Source: Onstottus_A sp036505875
GTDB lineage: Bacteria > Acidobacteriota > Blastocatellia > UBA7656
Reading direction: 5' to 3'
Assembly: GCA_036505875.1 (NCBI GenBank)
Contig: DASXSR010000281.1
Span: 1-30,521 of the forward strand
DNA: 30,521 bases
This document shows positions 23,426 to 30,521 of this stretch, piece after piece. Position numbers and translations under genes: made by a program. Under the pieces are notes generated by a model. That model saw nothing but the letters and a program-made list of their open reading frames with translations, did not search any database and was not told the origin of the DNA. Each line of letters opens with the position of its first letter. The first letter of the stretch is position 1.

Positions 23426-23581
23426 GTTGCCGATCCAATACCGGCGCAAGCTGACGCTTGAACTCTGAGCTACCGATTACTACAAACATTCAACCACTAC
23501 GTGGTTGCGGACAAGATGTCATTTTGTCCCACGCTCGCTAACTTCCGCCTGAAGGCGGTACTAGGAACTTGCGTGCCGTAA
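23426..23581. repeat. Convergent gap with mixed repeats
   Basis: The 156 bp between two convergent stops has no gene. It contains a short hairpin CAAGC-TGAC-GCTTG (23447-23460) and a palindrome CCACTACGTGG, either of which could help termination. At 23542-23568 there is a single arm of the repeat seen at 16949-17042 in inverted orientation (25 of 27 bases match). Confidence 0.65.
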
Positions 23582-26188
23582 CTACGGCCTGATCACATAA
23601 TCGGGCCAGCACACATCCGGTCTTTCGTCGAAGCCAAAGATCCTCACTGCGCCAGACGTTGCACTGCTCGCAGCAAATTTCGGATCGAGGATCTTCGCTA
23701 TCTGATCGCGCACGCCTTCAAGATGCACCCGAGTGGCTCGGTCGGTCGTCCTCGCAAGCGAGGCGGCGACGGACGCATTCAAGGCGTGAAGCTCGGCGCG
23801 ATAAAAAGACCGCTCGTCTCCGCTTGTCACGAACAACCCGGCGAACGAGGCGGGTAAGCCGGCCGGCAACGTTTGCGGCGCGCCGTTTATCTTGTTGTTC
23901 GCAACATCGAGATAGGCTCGTTGCAGGTTGCGTCGATAAGCGTCGATTTTCACGCGCGGTGCACTGAGCTCGATCCAGACTCCTTTGCGAACATCGGCAA
24001 GGAAATCGACGGGTTGGTAGGCGCTATCGCCATCGACCGCCTGCTGCTCGACCAAGCGCGCGAATCGCGAGCTGGAAAGGAGATTGTTCAACACGCTGCT
24101 CTGGGCATTGCGTATTCGGTTGAGCGCGCCGATCGGCTCGATTCTCCTCAGCACATCCTTGTCTAAAGCCCAGGTTGGCGTCGCGAAGGCATTCTCGTTG
24201 AGGAACTTCACCGCCTCGGCTTGCCGAGCCTTCGAGACCGGAGTGAATCGCGCTCCGTCCTGACCAATGTGTTTCTGCTGGCTATCGAATCCCCCGACGA
24301 TTGCAGCCACATGATTTACCTCCAGCGTCCACTGTCCGAGCATTCGCCCGTACAGCTCGCTGAGGTCGTCGTAAGGCTCACCTTTCTCAGTGGTGGTTGC
24401 CGTCAGAAGCATCTTAGCCACGCGCTGCAGATTCTTGATGCCAAGCGCGGTAGACTTAACGGCGTCAGCATCGCCGACCGCTTCGGTCAGCTCGCCCGGG
24501 TCGCTGCCGGCCGAGCCTTCGGTTGAGAATCGATACCACGGCGTCTTGTCTTGCTCGCGCGCCCACGAGTCGAGTGTCGCTTTCTCTTCATCGGGAGTGT
24601 GCGCGCTCGGGATGGGCTTGTAGCCCCAAGCGGTAGCCCACACGTCATAAGGTCCGATGCCCGGCACGAGATCGGCCGGATCAATCTTGTCTTCGGGTTG
24701 GGCCACGTAGTTGAAACGCGAGTAGTCCATCAGCGTGGCGACGTGACCCATCTTGTGCACCCACTCGCGGTCGCGAACTCTCTCTTGCGGATAAGTAGAG
24801 CTGGATTTCATGTTATGCTGAAACCCGAGCGTGTGTCCGACCTCGTGGGCGACAACGTATTCCAGAAGCGTGCCCATGAGATCGTCGGGCAGCGGTAGCC
24901 TTTGCGCCCGCGCATCCAGAGGTCCAACCTGCAAGAAATACCAGTCACGCTGAAGATTCATGATGTTGTGGTAGAACTGAATGTCCGAATCAAGAATCTC
25001 GCCGGTTCGCGGATCGTGAATGTGCGGCCCCGAAGCGTTCTCGATCGTCGAGGGTAGCCAGCGAATCACCGAGTAACGCGCGTCCTCGGCGCTGAAGTCG
25101 GGATCTTGCTCCGGAGTTGGCGCGAGCTTTGCGATGATCGCGTTCTTGAACCCCGCCGCCTCGAAGGCCTTCTGCCATTTCTCCACTCCGCGCTTCATGT
25201 AAGGAATCCATTTGGTGGGTGTCGCCGAATCTATCCAGTAGACGATCGGCTTCACCGGATCGGAGAGTTGCGCGTTTGGATCCTTTTTCTCCAGTCGCCA
25301 GCGAGTGATGTAGTGACGCTCGGGGGCTTTGTGCTCGTCGCGACCGTAATCCATTTGGCTCACGGAGAAGTAGCCGACGCGCTCGTCAAACAGCCGCGGC
25401 ATCATAGGTTTCTCGGGCAGCCTGACCATGCTGTAATGCAGCACCACGGTCGCGCTTCCGGGATTCATGCCGCCGGCCGAGAACGGTGTGGGGGCAGTAG
25501 TTGTCAGTCCCGCCGGCGTTGGCATGCGGCTGTAGGTGTGCGAGGCTTCCGCCTCGATGTTCTCGGGATAAGGCGAGACTCGCTCGATGTACGAACGCGT
25601 AGGATCGAGCGTGCTCGCGTTGAGCCGCTGGCGAGCGCTGAACTCGAACACGTCGGTGTTGAACAAGCGCCCCACTTCGATCACCGCCGATTCATCCGGG
25701 CCCCAAGCAGCCACCGGGAAAGTCATTATGATCGCGTCGTTGTTCGCCGCGTGGACCGCTTGGGCGATTGGCTTTTTGGGATCGGCAACGACGCTGTAGT
25801 TGACATTGCGCAGATGGACTTTGGTTCCGTTGCGTTCCCAACGCACGACGCGATTGCCCAGGGCTTGTCCGCCGTAGCCGACTCCCAGAGTCGTTCTGGC
25901 GATTTGAGTTACCCAGAGAAATTCCTTGTTGAATTCGCTCTTGGGAATTTCGTAGTAATACTTGTCCTTCACCTGATGGACGGTGAACACGCCTTTCTTC
26001 GACTTGGCGTCTTTGGTGATCACCTTGTCGTAAGGTTGCGGTTCTTGCGTCGGCGGAGTAAAGCCGGGCCGCTGGGCAGCCGTCGGAGCAGGTTGCTCCT
26101 GCGGCGGCGGGTCCTGCGCGCTAACCCTGATCGCGGTAAACATCAGGCAAAGGCTCATCAACAAAAGTCTTGTAATCACCCTTCTCAT
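23582..26188 (-). CDS. Exported zinc metalloprotease (DUF5117/DUF4953 type)
   Basis: An 868-residue secreted protein with a signal peptide (MRRVITRLLLMSLCLMF through VSAQ) followed by a Pro/Gln-rich linker. The zinc motif HEVGHTLGFQH (His448, Glu449, His452, His458) is a complete extended HExxHxxGxxH metzincin-like site, preceded by VVA and followed by a SYPQERVRD-type region. The N-terminal part (YYEIPKSEFNKEFLWVTQIART) and RWRLEKKDP...PIVYWID match the large DUF5117/DUF5118 plus DUF4953 proteins common in Bacteroidetes and Acidobacteria. Its substrate is unknown. The start at 26188 is chosen because AGGAGG lies nine bases upstream, between it and an earlier in-frame ATG at 26212. It is a single-gene unit. 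Confidence 0.9.
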   Translation of the reverse strand: MRRVITRLLLMSLCLMFTAIRVSAQDPPPQEQPAPTAAQRPGFTPPTQEPQPYDKVITKDAKSKKGVFTVHQVKDKYYYEIPKSEFNKEFLWVTQIARTTLGVGYGGQALGNRVVRWERNGTKVHLRNVNYSVVADPKKPIAQAVHAANNDAIIMTFPVAAWGPDESAVIEVGRLFNTDVFEFSARQRLNASTLDPTRSYIERVSPYPENIEAEASHTYSRMPTPAGLTTTAPTPFSAGGMNPGSATVVLHYSMVRLPEKPMMPRLFDERVGYFSVSQMDYGRDEHKAPERHYITRWRLEKKDPNAQLSDPVKPIVYWIDSATPTKWIPYMKRGVEKWQKAFEAAGFKNAIIAKLAPTPEQDPDFSAEDARYSVIRWLPSTIENASGPHIHDPRTGEILDSDIQFYHNIMNLQRDWYFLQVGPLDARAQRLPLPDDLMGTLLEYVVAHEVGHTLGFQHNMKSSSTYPQERVRDREWVHKMGHVATLMDYSRFNYVAQPEDKIDPADLVPGIGPYDVWATAWGYKPIPSAHTPDEEKATLDSWAREQDKTPWYRFSTEGSAGSDPGELTEAVGDADAVKSTALGIKNLQRVAKMLLTATTTEKGEPYDDLSELYGRMLGQWTLEVNHVAAIVGGFDSQQKHIGQDGARFTPVSKARQAEAVKFLNENAFATPTWALDKDVLRRIEPIGALNRIRNAQSSVLNNLLSSSRFARLVEQQAVDGDSAYQPVDFLADVRKGVWIELSAPRVKIDAYRRNLQRAYLDVANNKINGAPQTLPAGLPASFAGLFVTSGDERSFYRAELHALNASVAASLARTTDRATRVHLEGVRDQIAKILDPKFAASSATSGAVRIFGFDERPDVCWPDYVIRP

Positions 26189-26357
26189 TTCAGTATTCCT
26201 CCTGGCATGCATCTGTGGCGCGGTTTACAGTTTGTCACGCGGCCACCACTGATCCTGGCGAAGGCTATCACCTAAAGATTCTGATGTCTATGCCAATTGG
26301 TGAGTGTGTTAGTGATGAGGTGATCTCGCGCAGGCACGCGACCAGGAAGTCCTGTTA

Positions 26358-27053
26358 TTAGCCCAACAGAATTGCATGCAACTCTTGCGGGCCGTGAACC
26401 CCGACCACCAAGGTCAGTTCTATATCCGCAGTTCGACTCGGCCCGGTGATGAAGGTAACCGCGCTGCTCGGGAACTTGTCACGATCGGTCGAGTCGCGCA
26501 TAAGGGAGAACATGTCATCCAACCCTTCGATAACCTGCTCGGGTCTTATCAGAGCTATGTGTACTGACGGTAGAAGCGAGACCGACCGCGCCCGTCCTTC
26601 GCGCGACAACAAGACAAGGGTGCCGGTGTCGGCCAGCGCGTAGTCAACGCCTGACACGCCGATCCCGGCAGCAGCGGCGGTTTGGATAAATGCTTCGTCC
26701 GTACTTTCGGTTATGAACTCAATTCCTTCCTCTTTAAGGTGCGCTTGCAAATCTATTCCGTCCAGCAGGCGATCGGTCCATCCGATGATTGTAGTAGCTC
26801 GCCGCGCAGAAGCGATTTCCTCGATGTATTCGAGCGCCGCTTGCGCGCTTGCGGCTTTGTGAACGCGTCCTCCGACTTTCGTCAGCTCGGACTCGAACTG
26901 CGCAATCAAGGCAGGCCGTTTCTGCTCACAATCTCTTTTAACTTCAGTAGAGGATCGCCGGTTGGCGACACTGGTCGCTTCGAGTTTTGTATCCGACTTC
27001 AGAGCGCGCCGGATTCGTGCCAACGTTTCTTCTCTCGCATTTGAGCCGGCCAC
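26358..27053 (-). CDS. lutC: LutC-like subunit of L-lactate oxidation complex
   Basis: A 231-residue LutC/YkgG (LUD domain) protein. Family features are the N-terminal helix SNAREETLARIRRAL, the ITESTDEAFIQTAAAAGIGVSGVDYALADTGTLVL block and the closing FITGPSRTADIELTLVVGVHGP. LutC has no Fe-S cluster and works with LutA and LutB to oxidise L-lactate to pyruvate. I chose the GTG start at 27053: it lies four bases after the lutB stop, with GAGGT just upstream, and matches the family N-terminus. A longer frame from 27149 overlaps lutB and its extra residues look non-native. It is the last gene of the operon. Confidence 0.9.
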   Translation of the reverse strand: MAGSNAREETLARIRRALKSDTKLEATSVANRRSSTEVKRDCEQKRPALIAQFESELTKVGGRVHKAASAQAALEYIEEIASARRATTIIGWTDRLLDGIDLQAHLKEEGIEFITESTDEAFIQTAAAAGIGVSGVDYALADTGTLVLLSREGRARSVSLLPSVHIALIRPEQVIEGLDDMFSLMRDSTDRDKFPSSAVTFITGPSRTADIELTLVVGVHGPQELHAILLG

Positions 27054-27057
27054 CAAC

Positions 27058-28479
27058 TTACCTCGTTTGTTCTTCTCGCCACATCGCGCGAAATGATTTC
27101 CTTGCGACCGCCGGGAAGTCTCGGTTTCTTGTCCAGCCGCCAAAGGCAAATGGCAAACGCCTGAGTTTGCCGTCTCGCATCAACGGCCTCTGAAGAAATG
27201 CGGCCGACCTGAAGACAGAGTTGTAGAGAAAAGGTCGCTTCATCGCGAACGCCCAAAGCCTGATTGCTGCCCTCTCCAACAGGGGCGATCCAGCTTTGTG
27301 ATTCTCGCCGCCCTCTGACCAATCACTCCTCAGCTTCAACAAGATTCGCGGGATGTCGATTCGCACCGGGCACGCCTCGCGACAAGCGCCGCACAGCGTG
27401 GAAGCGAAGGGCAGGTCTTTGGATTTTTCAAGCCCGGCGAGCGCCGGCGTCACAATCGAGCCGATCGGTCCCGAGTACACCGACCCATAAGCGTGGCCTC
27501 CGATCTTCTGGTACACCGGGCACACGTTCAGGCATGCCCCGCAGCGCAAACAATACAGCGACTCGCGCATCTCTTCGTCCGCCAGAATTCGCGAACGGCC
27601 GTTGTCCAGAATGACGAGGTGAAACTCCTCAGCGCCGTCGGCCTCACCCGCCCTCCGCGAGCCGGTGATAAACGACACGTAGCTCGACATCTTTTGTCCG
27701 GTCGCGCTTCGTGCAAGAATCTTGAGAAAAATGGCGAGGTCGTCGAATGACGGGATGACTTTTTCGATCCCCATCAACACGACGTGAATCCGTGGCAGTG
27801 TAGTGCTAAGCCTGATGTTGCCTTCGTTCTCAACGAGCACGATAGTGCCAGTTTCGGCGACTGCAAAGTTTGCCCCGGTGATCCCCATCTCAGCCGTGCA
27901 GAACTTCTCTCGCAGCCGCTGGCGGGCGACGACGGTCATCTCCTCTGCTTCTTTCAAGCCGCGTGCGTCGAGCTTTTCTGCGAACAGCTCGGAGATGTCG
28001 CCCTTTGACTTATGGATCGCAGGCGCGAGGATGTGCGAAGGCTTTTCGTGAGCGAGCTGCACTATGTATTCGCCAAGGTCCGTTTCGATGGCTTCGATGC
28101 CCGCGTGTTCGAGCGCTTCGTTAAGCTCGATCTCCTCGGTGACCATCGACTTGCTTTTGACGACCCGCTTCACGTTGTTCTTGCGCGCAAGATCGAGGAT
28201 GATCGCGCGAGCATCCTCTCCGTGGCGCGCCCAGTGAACTTTGCCGCCCAGACGAACCACACTTTCTTCGAGCTGAAGCAGATAGGAGTCCAGGTAGTGG
28301 ATCGCTTGTGCTTTGATCGCGCGGGCCTGGTCGCGGAGAGCTTCGCCGTCTTTCAATTCCGAAAACGCCACATTGCGCTTCAGGGTATAGTTGACGAGGA
28401 CTCGAAGCCGGGCTTGGAGCTTCTCGTTTCCAACCGCGACCGCCGAGTCGTGAATGAATGTTTGAGATTGAACGTTCAT
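27058..28479 (-). CDS. lutB: LutB-like iron-sulfur subunit of L-lactate oxidation complex
   Basis: A 473-residue LutB/YkgF protein. The N-terminal LUD domain shows VVKSKSMVTEEIELNEAL and ITGANFAVAETGTIVLVENEGN. The C-terminal ferredoxin-like part has two 4Fe-4S motifs: CLRCGACLNVCPVY (around residue 310-325) and CGACREACPVRIDIP (around 360-375). The FITGSRRAGEADGAEEFHLVILDNGRS block is typical. The start at 28479 (MNVQSQTF) is chosen because the in-frame stretch up to 28566 is made of heptamer repeats. The 147 bp gap to lutA is filled by that repeat array, so lutB is separated from lutA more than is usual for lut operons. Confidence 0.93.
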   Translation of the reverse strand: MNVQSQTFIHDSAVAVGNEKLQARLRVLVNYTLKRNVAFSELKDGEALRDQARAIKAQAIHYLDSYLLQLEESVVRLGGKVHWARHGEDARAIILDLARKNNVKRVVKSKSMVTEEIELNEALEHAGIEAIETDLGEYIVQLAHEKPSHILAPAIHKSKGDISELFAEKLDARGLKEAEEMTVVARQRLREKFCTAEMGITGANFAVAETGTIVLVENEGNIRLSTTLPRIHVVLMGIEKVIPSFDDLAIFLKILARSATGQKMSSYVSFITGSRRAGEADGAEEFHLVILDNGRSRILADEEMRESLYCLRCGACLNVCPVYQKIGGHAYGSVYSGPIGSIVTPALAGLEKSKDLPFASTLCGACREACPVRIDIPRILLKLRSDWSEGGENHKAGSPLLERAAIRLWAFAMKRPFLYNSVFRSAAFLQRPLMRDGKLRRLPFAFGGWTRNRDFPAVARKSFRAMWREEQTR

Positions 28480-28488
28480 AAGATGATC

Positions 28489-28627
28489 CGTGATGCGTGA
28501 AACGTGATTCGTGAAACGTGATTCGTGAAACGTGATTCGTGATTCGTGATTCGTTCGGGTCGTCAATCACGGATCACGCATCACGTTTCACGTTTCACGT
28601 TTCACGTTTCACGTTTCACGAATCACG
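28489..28627. repeat. Inverted heptamer array, nine units facing nine units
   Basis: Nine 7-bp units of CGTGATG, CGTGAAA or CGTGATT run from 28489 to 28551. After a 13-nt spacer, nine units of the reverse-complement type (AATCACG, GATCACG, CATCACG, TTTCACG) run from 28565 to 28627. The whole could fold into one long hairpin of about 60 bp. The last unit contains the lutA stop codon (28625-28623). The heptamer size and lack of variable spacers rule out a CRISPR array. Confidence 0.95.
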
Positions 28628-29348
28628 CGTCCCGTTTAGCCAACAGCTCCGCTATGTGCATCGTCCTCGTCGCGATGCCTTGCCTGCTCAGCCCGCCAGC
28701 GATGTGCATCAGACAGCCCACGTCACTGGCAACTACGACATCGGCGCCGCTTTTTTTGATGCTGTTGATTTTTTCCTGAAGTATGCCACCCGAAATGTGC
28801 GGATACTTAATGGAAAACAACCCGCCGAACCCGCAGCACGCCTCGGCGTGCTCTAGCTGGACCAGCTCAATTCCTTTGACCGCTCTGAGCAGACGTTGAG
28901 GCTCGACTCTCACCTTAAGCTCACGCAGCAGATGACACGACTGATGCAGCGCGACCTTCCCACGATAACTCGCTCCTACGTCCTCAACGCCCATAACATT
29001 GACGACGAATTCAGAGAACTCGCGCGTCCGCGAGGCGAGCGACTCAGCGCGACCGTGCCACTCGGGATCGTTTTTGAAAAGCTCAGGGTAGAAGACCTTG
29101 ACCATACTCGTGCACGACCCGGATGGCGCAACGACGTATTCGCTCTTCTCGAAGATCTCGATGAAGCGCTTGGCGAGCTCGCGGGCTTCCGAAGTGAAGC
29201 CGCTGTTGAATGCCGGCTGCCCGCAACAAGTTTGCTCGGATGGGAAATCGACTTCCACCCCCAATCTGCGCAGCACGCCGGTCATGCTCATCCCGACTTC
29301 CGGAAAGAACTGGTCGACCAAACACGTTATGAACAGCGAAGCTTTCAT
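28623..29348 (-). CDS. lutA: LutA-like cysteine-rich subunit of L-lactate oxidation complex
   Basis: A 241-residue LutA/YkgE protein of the CCG-domain family. It has two cysteine-rich modules. The first has Cys9, Cys41-Cys42-Gly43 (QTCCGQPAFNSG) and Cys79 in PSGSC. The second has HQSCHLLREL, ACCGFGGLFSIKYP and SDVGCLMH. These modules hold iron-sulfur clusters in relatives. The ATG overlaps the stop of the dioxygenase gene upstream (ATGA), so the two are translationally coupled. Its own stop codon is supplied by the heptamer repeat array that follows. Confidence 0.93.
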   Translation of the reverse strand: MKASLFITCLVDQFFPEVGMSMTGVLRRLGVEVDFPSEQTCCGQPAFNSGFTSEARELAKRFIEIFEKSEYVVAPSGSCTSMVKVFYPELFKNDPEWHGRAESLASRTREFSEFVVNVMGVEDVGASYRGKVALHQSCHLLRELKVRVEPQRLLRAVKGIELVQLEHAEACCGFGGLFSIKYPHISGGILQEKINSIKKSGADVVVASDVGCLMHIAGGLSRQGIATRTMHIAELLAKRDA

Positions 29349-30313
29349 CTGTGGTTGCTCCCGCCGCGTGACGCTGTGCTCAGGTCGCGACGTTGCGCAG
29401 TACGGGGAGCGTAAGCGACCTCAGTACGGAGAGCGTCAGCGACCTGAGGATCAAACAAGAGCGGAAAGAACTGGCCGTTCATCGGCTCACCTTTTGCAAT
29501 CGGCGGGACGCCCTCCAGCGGCGGCGTGTCAGAGGCGGATCTTACACCATCGCGGAAGACGTTAATGACCGCGGCTCGGCGCGGCAGGTCGGTCTTGTTT
29601 TCATATGAACCGTGAACCATCAACGGATGATGAAACGACGCCTCGCCTTTCTTCAGCTCGATTGCAACCGGCTTGAAGTCAGTCTTCTGCTCTTCGGTCA
29701 GCACTTGCTTGATCGCCTGCATATCACCCGCAAGTCCAGTTATCGGCAACAGACTCCAGCGGTGACTGCCCGGCACGTAATGCACGCAACCGTTGTCTCG
29801 CGTCGAATTGTCAAGCCCGATCCAGCACGATAGATGAGCCATCGGCGTAGTCCTGGTCCAATAAGAATAATCCTGATGCCAAGCCACGACGCCGCCGTGA
29901 TGCGCGGGCTTGCAAAAGAGTTGATCGTGCCAGAAACGAACCGGCCCTTCAAGTAACTGCGACGCGGGCATGGTGAAAGCCGGGTTCCAAAGCAAGTCAT
30001 GAAACGCAGGCGCGATCCGCCATGCCCCCAAGGCGTGAAACAACGTCGTTGACGGGTCGCGCGATTCATTCGAGTGATATTCGTAGAACAAATGGTTCGC
30101 TTCGTGTGAGGGATCCGATAACGCAACTAGCTCCTCGCGAAGCGCCTCGACTTGCTCATCGGTAAGCATTGGAATGCCGGCCACGTATCCATTGCGTCGG
30201 TAAAACTCAACCTGCTCGTCGCTCAGGCAGTGCGATATCCATTCCTCTGTCGAGCGCGGAAGTTTAAAGAGACTGGTGATGGGCTGATGTTGAGTTGAGA
30301 GATCCACATTCAT
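29345..30313 (-). CDS. Phytanoyl-CoA dioxygenase-family (PhyH) 2-oxoglutarate/Fe(II) oxygenase
   Basis: A 322-residue PhyH-family oxygenase. The Fe(II) ligands are His146 and Asp148 in WHQDYSYW and His234 in LMVHGSYENKT; the 2-oxoglutarate-binding Arg is 245 or 246 in LPRRAAVINVF. Other family blocks are FYRRNGYVAGIPMLTDEQ and HYVPGSHRWSLLP. Relatives hydroxylate fatty acyl chains or small molecules; the substrate here is unknown. The native fold probably ends near FPLLFDPQVA (about residue 288). The rest, rich in Arg and Thr, is encoded across a tandem and inverted repeat (29379-29448). It is coupled to lutA by an ATGA overlap, so it likely belongs to the lactate-oxidation operon. No strong Shine-Dalgarno is seen at 30313. 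Confidence 0.9.
   Translation of the reverse strand: MNVDLSTQHQPITSLFKLPRSTEEWISHCLSDEQVEFYRRNGYVAGIPMLTDEQVEALREELVALSDPSHEANHLFYEYHSNESRDPSTTLFHALGAWRIAPAFHDLLWNPAFTMPASQLLEGPVRFWHDQLFCKPAHHGGVVAWHQDYSYWTRTTPMAHLSCWIGLDNSTRDNGCVHYVPGSHRWSLLPITGLAGDMQAIKQVLTEEQKTDFKPVAIELKKGEASFHHPLMVHGSYENKTDLPRRAAVINVFRDGVRSASDTPPLEGVPPIAKGEPMNGQFFPLLFDPQVADALRTEVAYAPRTAQRRDLSTASRGGSNHR
29379..29448. repeat. Tandem plus inverted repeat inside the dioxygenase 3' end
   Basis: Two tandem 24-bp units (29398-29421 and 29422-29445) share CAGTACGG(G/A)GAGCGT(A/C)AGCGACCT. They are framed by perfect 10-nt inverted ends CTCAGGTCGC (29379-29388) and GCGACCTGAG (29439-29448). The element is within the coding sequence, in the tail that lacks family conservation. 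Confidence 0.85.
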
Positions 30314-30411
30314 CGAGCGAGTTCTTCAAGCCGAAATTGATCCTTGAGTAACTCATTGTAGCATCGACGTGGATGATGGAGACAATTCAAATGCGTGGAT
30401 CGGTGGATCGC

Positions 30412-30521
30412 TCAATTGACCACAGTTACGAAGCACTCAGGCTCGTCGACTTGGATCTCTGTGGTCTTGGCTTCAATGGGGCTCGAAATCGCATCGGCAG
30501 TCTCCTCCCGTGGTTTCCAAC
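30412..30521 (-). CDS. C-terminal fragment of a gene entering from the right edge
   Basis: On the minus strand a frame runs from the window edge to TGA at 30414-30412, giving 35 residues that end EIQVDEPECFVTVVN. The residue mix (many E, A, D, T, V) and G-rich first codon positions look like real protein, but no family can be named from so little. It would be the gene upstream of the dioxygenase, 98 bp away. The complementary plus-strand frame is also open from 30391, so strand is not certain. Confidence 0.4.
   Translation of the reverse strand, partial: WKPREETADAISSPIEAKTTEIQVDEPECFVTVVN

Noticed and set aside
25106..26275. 389-residue open frame on the plus strand
   Set aside because: Fully antisense to the metalloprotease, which has a signal peptide and zinc motif. 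The frame's Arg/His-rich composition is typical of a shadow in GC-rich DNA.
27054..27149. 32-residue extension of lutC
   Set aside because: Overlaps the lutB end out of frame; the GTG at 27053 with GAGGT fits the family N-terminus.
28480..28566. N-terminal extension of lutB
   Set aside because: The 29 extra residues (HESRITFHESRF-like) are translated heptamer repeats.
28489..28627. CRISPR array
   Set aside because: Units are 7 bp with no spacers, and the two halves are inverted relative to each other.
28539..28856. Plus-strand frames starting in the heptamer array
   Set aside because: They translate the repeat (FTFHVSRFTF-like) and then run antisense to lutA.

Overview
The window looks like a piece of a moderately GC-rich bacterial chromosome, most likely from an Acidobacteriota member (Blastocatellia-like). 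That assignment is inferred from gene content. It rests on an ECF sigma factor coupled to a Ser/Thr kinase-TPR protein, tandem exported amidohydrolases, a DUF5117-type zinc metalloprotease, the C-terminal scrap of an Oar/TonB-type receptor, bacterial F420 genes and many short intergenic palindromes. There is no 16S rRNA or other marker to prove it. No rRNA, tRNA, CRISPR array, intact insertion sequence or phage gene was recognised.

Layout. (1) 1-1029, minus strand: a secreted hypothetical protein followed by the start of a secreted Kelch-repeat protein cut by the left edge. (2) 1202-4736, plus strand: a promoter candidate, an ECF sigma factor and a membrane Ser/Thr kinase joined by an ATGA overlap. 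An in-frame remnant of a TonB-dependent receptor C-terminus follows the kinase stop, then a hairpin. (3) 4765-9444, minus strand: three exported amidohydrolase-family proteins. Only the middle one keeps the HxH metal motif. (4) 9806-11774, plus strand: a PBP4-type D,D-carboxypeptidase with an Arg-rich insert and a small membrane protein. (5) 11946-15585, plus strand: a coenzyme F420 block, npdG-cofD-(ankyrin protein)-cofC-cofE. (6) 15651-23425, plus strand: a Tat-exported class V aminotransferase-like PLP protein, an M20 peptidase, a Tat-exported P1/DmpA-type peptidase, a sodium:solute symporter and a TgpA-like transglutaminase. Together these suggest handling of peptides or amino acid derivatives outside the cytoplasm. 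(7) 23582-26188, minus strand: a large exported zinc metalloprotease. (8) 26358-30313, minus strand: phyH-lutA-lutB-lutC, a 2-oxoglutarate dioxygenase translationally coupled to an L-lactate (2-hydroxyacid) oxidation complex, with the tail of another gene entering from the right edge.

The most unusual feature is the density and placement of short repeats. At least ten inverted or tandem repeat elements of several unrelated families sit in the gaps, and many begin inside or just after the stop codon of the upstream gene. Several provide the stop codon, or a tail of foreign-looking residues, to amidohydrolase 2, NpdG, CofC, LutA and PhyH. Some also create false N-terminal extensions of downstream reading frames, for example before the M20 peptidase, the symporter and LutB. 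Start codons were therefore chosen from family N-termini, Shine-Dalgarno sequences and repeat boundaries.
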